The notes under the pieces were generated by a model. That model ran no database searches, had not been told where the DNA came from, and was given only the letters and a program-made list of their open reading frames with translations. Below are positions 16,026 through 23,569 of a stretch of DNA of 64,000 nucleotides, piece by piece. The position numbers and the translations under genes were made by a program. This stretch comes from JBBDXS01 sp040902195 (lineage in GTDB: Bacteria; Chloroflexota; Dehalococcoidia; DSTF01; RBG-16-68-14): positions 372,001 to 436,000 of the forward strand of contig JBBDXS010000019.1 of assembly GCA_040902195.1 (NCBI GenBank), read 5' to 3'. Position 1 is the first letter of the stretch. Each line of letters starts with the position of its first letter.

Positions 16026-16814
16026 ATGGCCGCCGAGTTGCGCTTCACCAAACCAGTCTTCAAGGACTACTACCTGATTCTGCAGGTCCATCCCGAAGCG
16101 GATGGCGCCATGGTCGAGGCCGCGTACTGGCATCTCGCTCGTAGGTACAGCGACGCTGCGCTCGAGGACCCCTCGGCCAAGCGGAAGCTCGATGACCTAA
16201 ACGAAGCGTACAGTGTCCTGGGCTCGTCAGCCCCTCGAGACGGCTACGACCGTTTGCGCGCAGATGCCCTGGGGGAGGGGACGCTTCCGATACCGCCGCC
16301 GACGCCGTCGGCGCCTCAGCCGCTCGCGATTATGGAACGCGAGCGCGCTCGCCCTCGGGAGGATACATCTGAAGAGAAGCCATCGAGTGGGTTCCGCTTG
16401 CCTGCCTTCCACGTACCGGCGTGGCAGAACGCACTCGCGGCTTTGGTGATCATCATGCTCGGCGTGGCGGGCCTGGCTGCGCAACTCCCTCCCGCGTTCG
16501 TCGGCGCGCTGCTGTTCGTCGGCCTCTCGCTGACGGCGATACCGCTTGTCCGGCGCGTTCCGAGATCCGCACCGTCCTTCACGCTGCCTTCGCCCAAGCT
16601 GCCGGCGCGGCGCAGGTCGAGGGCGAGCGAGCCGTCCGGCCGAGGCGACTCGGAACAGCTCCGCCGCTCGACAGAGGCGATGGTCGCCCGACTGCGCGTG
16701 GGCCAGGAGAGCCTAAGCTTGCCAAAGCGTTCGCAGGACGGCGGGCCGCCGGCGCTACGCGACCCGGTCGTGGCGGGGGCCGAGGCTCCCACACTCCTCA
16801 ACCGCGTCGACTAG
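16026..16814 (+). CDS. J-domain-like membrane protein lacking the HPD motif
   Basis: About 262 residues from the ATG at 16026; an upstream non-ATG start cannot be ruled out. The N-terminal 60 residues read as a J-domain (DYYLILQVHPEADGAMVEAA, then LDDLNEAYSVLGS), but where helix II-III should carry His-Pro-Asp the sequence is RRYSDAALED. It should therefore not stimulate DnaK. A Pro-rich linker follows, then two hydrophobic segments near residues 140-180 (NALAALVIIMLGVAGLAAQL and FVGALLFVGLSLTAIPLV), then a basic, disordered tail. It is probably anchored in the inner membrane with both ends in the cytoplasm. Function unknown. Confidence 0.6.
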   Translation: MAAELRFTKPVFKDYYLILQVHPEADGAMVEAAYWHLARRYSDAALEDPSAKRKLDDLNEAYSVLGSSAPRDGYDRLRADALGEGTLPIPPPTPSAPQPLAIMERERARPREDTSEEKPSSGFRLPAFHVPAWQNALAALVIIMLGVAGLAAQLPPAFVGALLFVGLSLTAIPLVRRVPRSAPSFTLPSPKLPARRRSRASEPSGRGDSEQLRRSTEAMVARLRVGQESLSLPKRSQDGGPPALRDPVVAGAEAPTLLNRVD

Positions 16815-16914
16815 ATTCCTCCAGGGCCTCTGACCTTCATAGGTCCCGCGATCCGTATGATCGCACTATATTCGTTATGTAACGCTAGAATAGGGCCCCT
16901 GCGAGCGGTCTGAT

Positions 16915-17148
16915 TTAGTCCGGGAAGGTAACTAGAGACGTAGTGCTCTCGACGCCGGAAATGGAGCGGATGTGATCGCTCAAGATTGTCGGAACGTCAG
17001 CGAGATTTTCAACTTCGATCTCGACAACGATGTCGTACGGCCCCATGACTTCATGCGACTCCGTAACGCCTTTGACGTTCTGTAGCGCGTTGTACACGTT
17101 CTTCGTGGCGCCCGGATTGGCAACGACGAGGACGTAGGCCTTGATCAT
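16915..17148 (-). CDS. Stand-alone Lrp/AsnC ligand-binding (RAM) domain protein
   Basis: 77 residues. The ATG at 17148 is fixed by AGGAGG six bases upstream. The whole protein is the alpha/beta RAM sandwich: MIKAYVLVVANPGATKNVYN, the turn with VMGPYDIVVEIEVEN and the last strand with GVESTTSLVTFP. It has no DNA-binding helix-turn-helix. Such single-domain proteins form oligomers that bind amino acids or similar ligands and can modulate full-length Lrp members. It lies divergent from the glycolate oxidase operon, 105 bp away; a link with that operon is only suggested by position. Confidence 0.85.
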   Translation of the reverse strand: MIKAYVLVVANPGATKNVYNALQNVKGVTESHEVMGPYDIVVEIEVENLADVPTILSDHIRSISGVESTTSLVTFPD

Positions 17149-17252
17149 GGCGCTCCTCCTAATGAATTGGCGGTCTGTTGCGCCCGCAGCGTCCTGCTGA
17201 CTCACTTCTACCGCTAACGCGACGGGCCGTCAACATCGTCTACAATAGTGCC

Positions 17253-18716
17253 GTGGCTCGCTCGACTATCGACCGGCGCGTGATCCGCCGGCTCGAACGC
17301 GCCGTTGGCCGCGACGCCGTGCTGTGGCGTCCTGAAGAGCTCCTCGCCTTCGAGTACGACGGCACAATAGAGCGCGCCAAGCCTCAGGTCGTCGTCTTTC
17401 CCACCACCGCTGAGCAGGTCTCCGAGTGTGTCCGGGCTGCGCTAGAAGCTGGCCTGCCGGTGGTTCCGCGTGGCGCCGGTACAGGGCTGAGCGGCGGGGC
17501 TGTCGCTGCGCTGGGCGGCGTTGTAGTGGCGCTGACGCGCATGAAACGCATCCTCGAGATCGACCCGAAGAACCGCTTCGCCGTGGTCGAGCCCGGCGTC
17601 GTGAACCTCGATTTGTCGAAGGCCGTCGACGGCTACGGCCTCTATTACGCGCCCGACCCGTCGAGCCAGCGTGTCTGCACGCTGGGCGGCAACGTTGCTG
17701 AAAACGCGGGCGGGCCGCACTGTCTCGCCTACGGTGTCACAACGAACCACGTGCTTGGCATCGAGGCGGTGCTGCCGGACGGCTCGATCGCGTGGCTGGG
17801 CGGTCGCACACGCGAGACGCCCGGCTACGACCTCCGCGGCGCCTTCGTCGGCTCTGAGGGCACCCTGGGCATCGCGACGAAGATCGTGCTCCGGCTCCTC
17901 CGCAAGCCGGAGGCGACACGGACGCTGCTTGCCATCTTCGATGAGGTCGACCAGGCGAGCGAGGCCGTCTCGGCGATCATCGGACGAGGCATCGTGCCGT
18001 CCGCGCTCGAGATGATGGACCGCGAGATCATCCGCGCGGTCGAGCCCGCGCTGCACGTCGGCTACCCGCTCGATGCCGGCGCAGTGCTGCTGATAGAGGT
18101 CGACGGCCTGCGGGAGACGGTGGTCGAGCAAGCGGCGGCGGTTCGTGACGTCTGCATGACGGCCGGCGCGCGTGAGGTTCGCGAGGCCGAGGAGGAATCG
18201 GAACGAGCGCGACTGTGGGCGGGCCGCAAGGGTTCGATTAGCGCGCTGGGGCGGCTCGCGCCCAACTATTATGTCTTGGACGGCGTCGTCCCGCGCACGA
18301 AGCTGCCCGTCGTGCTGCGACAGGTCTACGACGCCTGCGAGCGCAAAGGCTTCCCGGTCGCGAACGTCTTCCACGCCGGTGATGGCAACTTGCACCCGAA
18401 CGTGCTATTCGACGAGCGCATCGAGGGCGAGACGGCGCGCGTGCTGGAGCTGGGCGCGGAGATCATGCGCCTCTGCGTCGATGCCGGCGGCAGCATCACG
18501 GGCGAGCACGGCGTCGGCTACGAGAAGCGCAGCTTCATGGACTGGATCTTTTCGGAGGACGACCTGCGCGCGATGGCGCGCCTTAAGACCGCCTTCGGCT
18601 CGAACGAGCTGTACAACCCGTGTAAGCTCTTCCCCACCGGCAAGGGCTGCGGCGAGGTGACGCAGTCGCAGGTCCAGCGCGTGATGGCGCAAGCGGGGCC
18701 CGATGCGTATGTCTAG
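17253..18716 (+). CDS. glcD: Glycolate oxidase FAD-binding subunit GlcD
   Basis: 487 residues from the GTG at 17253; TACAAT at 17241-17246 lies just 6 bases upstream, so a leaderless start on this GTG is likely. FAD-binding PCMH domain with PRGAGTGLSGGAVAALGGVV and GGNVAENAGGPHCLAYGVTT. The C-terminal FAD-oxidase domain has NVFHAGDGNLHPN and ITGEHGVGYEKR, which hold the catalytic His/flavin contacts. It oxidises glycolate (or D-lactate) to glyoxylate in a membrane-associated complex with GlcE and GlcF, passing electrons to quinone. The three genes are contiguous, in the order D-E-F. Confidence 0.92.
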   Translation: MARSTIDRRVIRRLERAVGRDAVLWRPEELLAFEYDGTIERAKPQVVVFPTTAEQVSECVRAALEAGLPVVPRGAGTGLSGGAVAALGGVVVALTRMKRILEIDPKNRFAVVEPGVVNLDLSKAVDGYGLYYAPDPSSQRVCTLGGNVAENAGGPHCLAYGVTTNHVLGIEAVLPDGSIAWLGGRTRETPGYDLRGAFVGSEGTLGIATKIVLRLLRKPEATRTLLAIFDEVDQASEAVSAIIGRGIVPSALEMMDREIIRAVEPALHVGYPLDAGAVLLIEVDGLRETVVEQAAAVRDVCMTAGAREVREAEEESERARLWAGRKGSISALGRLAPNYYVLDGVVPRTKLPVVLRQVYDACERKGFPVANVFHAGDGNLHPNVLFDERIEGETARVLELGAEIMRLCVDAGGSITGEHGVGYEKRSFMDWIFSEDDLRAMARLKTAFGSNELYNPCKLFPTGKGCGEVTQSQVQRVMAQAGPDAYV

Positions 18717-18718
18717 TT

Positions 18719-19984
18719 ATGTCTAGTGCCATAACGGAGACCGCTGCCCTCGAGACCGCTTTGGGCGCGATCACCGGAGTAGCGCCAGGCGACGCCGCGC
18801 ATGCGGTCGATGGCCTTGTGCCGCGCCACGTCGCAACTCCCGCAAGCGTCGAGCAGCTTGCCGCCGTTCTGGCGCTCGCCAACGAGCACGGCGCGGCTGT
18901 CGTGCCCTGGGGCGGCGGACAGCACATGTCGTTGGGCAACGTCCCTGCGCGCTACGACGTCGCTTTGCTCACGAAGTGCCTCGATCGCGTCATCGAGTAC
19001 GAGCCGGCCGATCTGACGATCGCGGTCGAGGCCGGCATCACGATGAGCGCGCTGCAGCAGGAACTCGCGGAGCACGGGCAGTTCCTGCCCATCGATGCGC
19101 CGCCGGACGCCACGGTCGGCGGTGTCCTTGCCGCGAACGTTTGTGGGGCATCGCAACACGCCTACGGCTTGCCGCGCGACTGGCTAATCGGCTGCAAGGT
19201 CGCGCATGTCGACGGCACGATCAGCAAGGGCGGCGGTCGTGTTGTGAAAAACGTCGCAGGCTACGACATGCCGAAGCTGTACGTCGGCTCGCTCGGCACG
19301 CTCGGCGTGATCGTCGAGGCAACGTTCAAGCTCGCGCCACTGCCGGCCGCCCAGGAGACGCTCGTCGTTCTGCACGAGTCCATTGATTCTGCTGCGAAGC
19401 TCATCTTCGCTGCAGACGATCGGGGCCTAGCGTTGCGCGCCGTCGCGCTGCACAACCGCGAAGGGCAGATTGAGGCTGCGTTCTGGCTCTCCGGAACAAG
19501 CGCGGCCGTCGAACGGACGCGCCGCGAACTGCAGACGCTTGCAAGTAGTGATTCGCGGCGTCTCGAAGGAAGGCCATCGGAGGAGTACTGGACCGTCTGG
19601 AGCGAGTCGAAGCTTACGCGTTCCTACGCAGAAGTCGATCGCGACGATTGCGCCGAGCTCAGGGCCTCATTGCCGCCGTCCGCGTGCGTGGAGTACATGC
19701 ACGCGATCGACGGCGAGATGACGGCGTACATCACGACAGGCCTCGTTCTCTCGACGTTGCGCGCCGACACGGACGCGCTCGTCGCCGCGATCGGGGACGC
19801 GCGGCGTGTCGCGGAACGGCTCGGCGGCTCGCTCGTCGTCACCTCCGCGCCTGTCGACGTGAAGCGACGTATCGACGTCTGGGGCGACGCCGGGTCCGCG
19901 CTGCCGCTCATGCAGCGCCTGAAGCAGGAGTTCGATCCGAACGCCACGCTCAACCCCGGCCGCTTCCTGCGAGGCGTACCGTGA
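18719..19984 (+). CDS. glcE: Glycolate oxidase FAD-binding subunit GlcE
   Basis: 421 residues, beginning 2 bp after glcD. A shorter FAD-binding subunit with VVPWGGGQHMSLGN, DLTIAVEAGITMSALQQEL, then PPDATVGGVLAANVCG and GGRVVKNVAGYDMPKLY. It resembles GlcD in the PCMH half but lacks the full catalytic C-terminal domain, as usual for GlcE. It forms the electron-transferring complex with GlcD and the Fe-S subunit. The stop overlaps the glcF GTG as GTGA. Confidence 0.9.
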   Translation: MSSAITETAALETALGAITGVAPGDAAHAVDGLVPRHVATPASVEQLAAVLALANEHGAAVVPWGGGQHMSLGNVPARYDVALLTKCLDRVIEYEPADLTIAVEAGITMSALQQELAEHGQFLPIDAPPDATVGGVLAANVCGASQHAYGLPRDWLIGCKVAHVDGTISKGGGRVVKNVAGYDMPKLYVGSLGTLGVIVEATFKLAPLPAAQETLVVLHESIDSAAKLIFAADDRGLALRAVALHNREGQIEAAFWLSGTSAAVERTRRELQTLASSDSRRLEGRPSEEYWTVWSESKLTRSYAEVDRDDCAELRASLPPSACVEYMHAIDGEMTAYITTGLVLSTLRADTDALVAAIGDARRVAERLGGSLVVTSAPVDVKRRIDVWGDAGSALPLMQRLKQEFDPNATLNPGRFLRGVP

Positions 19985-21261
19985 GGCAGGGCAGCATCAT
20001 CGACCGGCCGTCAGCGGAAGACATGGCGCAGTGCGTCCACTGCGGCTTCTGCCTGCAGGAGTGCCCAACGTATCTCGATCTGGGCATGGAGACCGACTCA
20101 CCGCGCGGCCGTATCCACCTCATCCGCGCGATCGCGGAGGAACAGGTCAAGCCGACGCCGTCGCTCGTGCGCCACCTGGACCTGTGCCTGCAGTGCCGCG
20201 CCTGCGAGACGGCCTGCCCGTCCAGCGTGCCGTTCGGGCGCATCATGGAGTCGGGCCGCGCCATGCTCGTCGAGCAGGGGCGCGTGCCGTTCGCGTGGCG
20301 ACTGCGCGTCTTCGCGCTTCGACAGCTCTTCCCGCATCCGTGGCGCCTGGGCCTGCTGTTCTCGCTCTTGCGCGTCTACCAGCGCAGCGGCCTCCAGCGC
20401 CTCGTGCGCGCGATGCGTTTGCTCCGGCTCGTGCCGGGCCTCGCGGACGCAGAGTCGATGCTGCCCGACGTGCCGGCGCAGCGCTTCCGCATGCCGGAGG
20501 CGCCCGCGAACGCAACACGGCGCGTCGCGCTGCTCACCGGCTGCGTCATGCCGATCTTGTACCCGCGCACGCACGATGCCACGGTGCGGGTGCTCGCGCG
20601 GAACGGCGTCGAGACCGTCGCGCCGGAGGAGCAGCGCTGTTGCGGCGCGCTCAGCCTGCACGCGGGCGACCGTAGTACCTCGCGCGAGCTTGCGCGCAAG
20701 AACATCGACGCGTTTCTCGCCAGCGGCATCGATACCGTCCTCGTCAACTCGGCCGGCTGCGGCTCCGCGATGAAGGAGTACGGAGAGCTGCTCGCGCCCG
20801 ACCCGGCCTACGCGGAGAAGGCGGTGCTATTCTCGGCGATGGTCCGCGACGTCACGGAGCTGCTCGCCGAGTTGCCGATCGCACCGCCGAAGGGCCGCCT
20901 GCCCGTTCGCGTGACCTACCAGGACTCCTGCCATCTCGCGCATGCGCAAAACGTACGCTCCGCTCCGCGCGAGTTGCTGCGCGCGATCCCTGGATTGGAG
21001 CTCGTCGAGCTGGCGACGCCCGATCGATGCTGCGGTAGCGCCGGCGTCTATAGCTTCGCTCAGCGCGAGATGTCGCTCCGGCTGCTCGACGACAAGATGC
21101 GCGATATCGCCGGGACTGGTGCAATCGTCATCGCAACGGCAAACCCCGGCTGCATGATGCAGCTCGAGGCCGGCCTGCGACGAGAGGGACGCCCCGGCCG
21201 CACCGTCCACATCGTGGAGCTGCTGGACGAGGCGTATCGTGCGGAGGGAGAGAACTCCTGA
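19981..21261 (+). CDS. glcF: Glycolate oxidase iron-sulfur subunit GlcF
   Basis: 426 residues from the GTG at 19981, which overlaps the glcE stop; a longer open frame upstream lies inside glcE and is a shadow. Two 4Fe-4S motifs: CVHCGFCLQECP and CLQCRACETACP. Two CCG domains follow, with RCCGALSLHAGD and SCHLAHAQNVR...RCCGSAG, typical of GlcF/heterodisulfide-reductase-type subunits. It carries electrons from the flavin subunits towards the quinone pool. TGATG couples it to the next gene. Confidence 0.92.
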   Translation: MRQGSIIDRPSAEDMAQCVHCGFCLQECPTYLDLGMETDSPRGRIHLIRAIAEEQVKPTPSLVRHLDLCLQCRACETACPSSVPFGRIMESGRAMLVEQGRVPFAWRLRVFALRQLFPHPWRLGLLFSLLRVYQRSGLQRLVRAMRLLRLVPGLADAESMLPDVPAQRFRMPEAPANATRRVALLTGCVMPILYPRTHDATVRVLARNGVETVAPEEQRCCGALSLHAGDRSTSRELARKNIDAFLASGIDTVLVNSAGCGSAMKEYGELLAPDPAYAEKAVLFSAMVRDVTELLAELPIAPPKGRLPVRVTYQDSCHLAHAQNVRSAPRELLRAIPGLELVELATPDRCCGSAGVYSFAQREMSLRLLDDKMRDIAGTGAIVIATANPGCMMQLEAGLRREGRPGRTVHIVELLDEAYRAEGENS

Positions 21262-21704
21262 TGCCGAAGCGTTTCTACGCTGCCTGGGCCGTGGCCGTCC
21301 TCCTCGCGGTCGTTCTGCCGATTGCCATCCCTTACGCGATCTGGCCGCAGGCCTACTACGATGACGCCGACGGTTCCGGGGACTGCGCAAGCATCGCGAA
21401 GGACTATGCGGCGGATGGGCCTACTGCACTCTGGCCGGCAAGCGTTCGGGTGGAGGAGTGCTCCGGCGGACTGGCGGATCCAGGCATGCGGATGCTGGTC
21501 CACGTACAGGCGCGCGGGCCGTACGGCATCGTAGTCGCCAACGCGACCGTCACCGAAACTGATATCCGACACTTCCGTGAAGATGGCAGCGGCATGCTCT
21601 TCGGGATGGCGGCGCTACTTGCAGGCGTTGTCGCGGTGTCTCTGCCGTTCGCACTCGCGCTCGTCAACGTGCGCTTGCGGCTACGACAGGCCGCCCACGC
21701 CTAG
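21261..21704 (+). CDS. Small membrane protein of unknown function
   Basis: 147 residues. A hydrophobic segment at residues 8-28 (AAWAVAVLLAVVLPIAIPYA) and another near 112-132 (GMAALLAGVVAVSLPFALAL) flank an extracytoplasmic domain of about 80 residues with two cysteines (SGDCASIAK and VEECSGG). Its ATG shares a base with the glcF stop and the phosphorylase gene follows after 2 bp, so it belongs to the same transcript. I do not recognise a family. Confidence 0.7.
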   Translation: MPKRFYAAWAVAVLLAVVLPIAIPYAIWPQAYYDDADGSGDCASIAKDYAADGPTALWPASVRVEECSGGLADPGMRMLVHVQARGPYGIVVANATVTETDIRHFREDGSGMLFGMAALLAGVVAVSLPFALALVNVRLRLRQAAHA

Positions 21705-21706
21705 CC

Positions 21707-22420
21707 ATGCCGGTACACATCCGAGCCCAGCCCGGCGACGTCGCACCGATCGTGCTGTTGCCGGGCGATCCCGGCCGCGCGGCGCGCGTCGCAGAACGCC
21801 TCGACGGCGCGCGCTGCTACAACGAAAACCGTGGCCTGCTCGGCTACACAGGCTTCTACAAAGGCGCGAACGTTTCGGTGCAGACGACGGGCATGGGCGG
21901 GCCGTCCGCCGCCATCGTCGTCGAAGAGTTGGCGATGCTCGGCGCGAAGACGGTGGTCCGCATCGGCACGTGCGGCGCGACGCGAGAGGACATCGAGCCG
22001 GGCGATCTCGTCATCGCGACGGCCGCCTGCCCGCTCGATGGCACAACGCGACACTACCTCGGCGGCGACGCGTACGCACCTGCCGCGACCTTCCGTGTCG
22101 TTCGCGCGCTCGTCGAGGCGGCGGAGCACATCGGCGTGCGCCATCACGTCGGGCTCGTCGCGACGGAAGACGCGCTCTATTCGGTCACGCCCGGCTGGTC
22201 CGAGACGTGGGCCGCGCGCGGCGTCCTCGCTCAGGAGATGGAGGCAAGCGCGGTCTTCACCGTCGCGGCGCTGCGCGGCCTCGAGGCCGGCTGCGTGCTG
22301 GTCGCGTCGAACAGCGCTGGCTGGCACGAGCGGCTGCCGGACGATGAGCTGCTGCCGGCAATCGATACGATGATCGAGGTCGCGCTCGAGGCGGCGGTGG
22401 CACTGAACGCTGACCGTTGA
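21707..22420 (+). CDS. Nucleoside phosphorylase (PNP/UDP family)
   Basis: 237 residues. Signature features: VLLPGDPGRAARVAERLD (phosphate loop), TTGMGGPSAAIVVEEL, VRIGTCGAT and the QEMEASAVFTVAAL segment that binds the ribose with Glu-Met-Glu. It cleaves purine nucleosides or uridine with phosphate. The family does not allow choosing DeoD or Udp by eye. A second, diverged copy of its last 42 codons lies at 26168-26296, beyond the XRE/beta-helix genes. The present 3' end may therefore have come in with that insertion. The sequence between its stop and 22499 has short GGCCATGGGCC-like low-complexity DNA only. Confidence 0.9.
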   Translation: MPVHIRAQPGDVAPIVLLPGDPGRAARVAERLDGARCYNENRGLLGYTGFYKGANVSVQTTGMGGPSAAIVVEELAMLGAKTVVRIGTCGATREDIEPGDLVIATAACPLDGTTRHYLGGDAYAPAATFRVVRALVEAAEHIGVRHHVGLVATEDALYSVTPGWSETWAARGVLAQEMEASAVFTVAALRGLEAGCVLVASNSAGWHERLPDDELLPAIDTMIEVALEAAVALNADR

Positions 22421-22498
22421 TGGCTGATCAAGGAAGCTGACGGTCCCACTCCACGCGGCCCCGCCCGCGTCAAGGGCCAGGGGCCATGGGCCACGGAG

Positions 22499-23329
22499 CT
22501 AGGTTAGGGCGGGCCCCCGCGCCTTCACGCGTTCGAGCGCTTCCCAGCTTGCGCCGTCGAGCGGCATCCAGTCGTTGAAAGAGAGGCCGTCCGGCTCGCT
22601 GGCGGCGTTGACGATGCTCATAAAGCGCATCTCGCCGAAGTCGTCGTCGCGCCAGACCACCGGGTAGCTCCAGCGACACTTCGGATCGCGGGCAGGCGTA
22701 GCGGCGACGATCTCGATCATGCGACTAAGGAAGGCCGGGTCGCCTTTCGCGAATTCGGCGAGGACGGCGCTGAAGTACGGGTCGGGCTCGTCGAGCGTGT
22801 GCGCGTCGTCGGGGCGGCCTTTGAGCACGCTCGCCAGCGTCGCGACTACTTGGTCCCAGTTGACGCAGCGATCGGCGAAGTGATGATCGCTCGCGACACT
22901 TAGCACGTTCATCTGGGCCGACGTCCGGCGGGACTTCTCTCGCGCGAAGTCGACCCGCCAGAGAGCTTCAACAACCATGTTCGCCGCAACCACCTCGACG
23001 TTGTCGTTCAGCGCGAACTCCGGCCATGGCACGTCCTCGACGGCCGTCTGCAGCTCCTCGGCGGTGTAGAAGTAGTTGGGGAAGCGATCGCTCGGGAAGA
23101 GGGTGCGGGCCGGCGGGAAGCCCGCCTCCGCCATGATCGCGTTCGCGTCGGCGCTTGGACAGTCCAGCGCGTCGAGCACGGCCCGCAGGTTCTCGGCCCG
23201 CGGGTGACGCGTCCCGTCTTCCCAACGACGGAGCGTATGCGCAGGAACGCCCGATTGCCGCGCCAGCCCGGCCCGGCTCACGCCGAGCCGCTCGCGCGTC
23301 GCGCGCAGCCTGCTCTGCCAGCTTTGCAA
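22499..23329 (-). CDS. XRE-family transcriptional regulator with MmyB-type ligand-binding domain
   Basis: 276 residues if started at the TTG at 23329. The open frame extends further but would cross the divergent promoter; no ATG/GTG with a clear RBS is available, so the start is uncertain. Residues about 5-60 are the Cro/CI helix-turn-helix: LRATRERLGVSRAGLARQSG then VPAHTLRRWEDGTRHPRAEN. The rest is a PAS-like MmyB domain (PNYFYTAEELQTAVEDVPWP, then NDNVEVVAANMVVEALW). Such regulators bind small hydrophobic ligands and often repress a divergent neighbour. A perfect 17-bp palindrome at 23386-23402 lies between this gene and the -35 of the secreted-protein gene, so it probably controls both. 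Confidence 0.8.
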   Translation of the reverse strand: MQSWQSRLRATRERLGVSRAGLARQSGVPAHTLRRWEDGTRHPRAENLRAVLDALDCPSADANAIMAEAGFPPARTLFPSDRFPNYFYTAEELQTAVEDVPWPEFALNDNVEVVAANMVVEALWRVDFAREKSRRTSAQMNVLSVASDHHFADRCVNWDQVVATLASVLKGRPDDAHTLDEPDPYFSAVLAEFAKGDPAFLSRMIEIVAATPARDPKCRWSYPVVWRDDDFGEMRFMSIVNAASEPDGLSFNDWMPLDGASWEALERVKARGPALT

Positions 23330-23385
23330 GCGCTCCCCCGTGGGCGAGTATCCTCCCGCTGACGCATCAATGTACAGGCGAAGAG

Positions 23386-23402
23386 TGGCACAAGTTGTGC
23401 CA
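23386..23402. promoter_or_regulatory. Perfect 17-bp palindrome, probable XRE operator
   Basis: TGGCACAAGTTGTGCCA: 8-bp arms around a central G. It lies about 57 bp upstream of the likely XRE start and ends 9 bp before the -35 of the divergent promoter. The position fits autoregulation together with control of the beta-helix gene. Confidence 0.65.
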
Positions 23403-23411
23403 AGAAGGCAA

Positions 23412-23440
23412 TTGACGAAGACCCGGGCAGACGCTATGCT
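23412..23440 (+). promoter_or_regulatory. Sigma-A promoter of the beta-helix gene
   Basis: TTGACG (23412-23417), 17-bp spacer, TATGCT (23435-23440). One of the best-matching promoters in the window. It leaves a leader of about 120 bases before the ATG at 23570. Confidence 0.75.
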
Positions 23441-23569
23441 AGCGACGCCTGGTGGCAGACTAACGCAGGGTCTACTGTCATTCGTTTGATGTGAGTCTCG
23501 GAGCGGCGAGCTGTGTGCCCGTACGCTACCGGAGTCCACTATATTCCATCCAGGCGGGGAGGAATCTTG

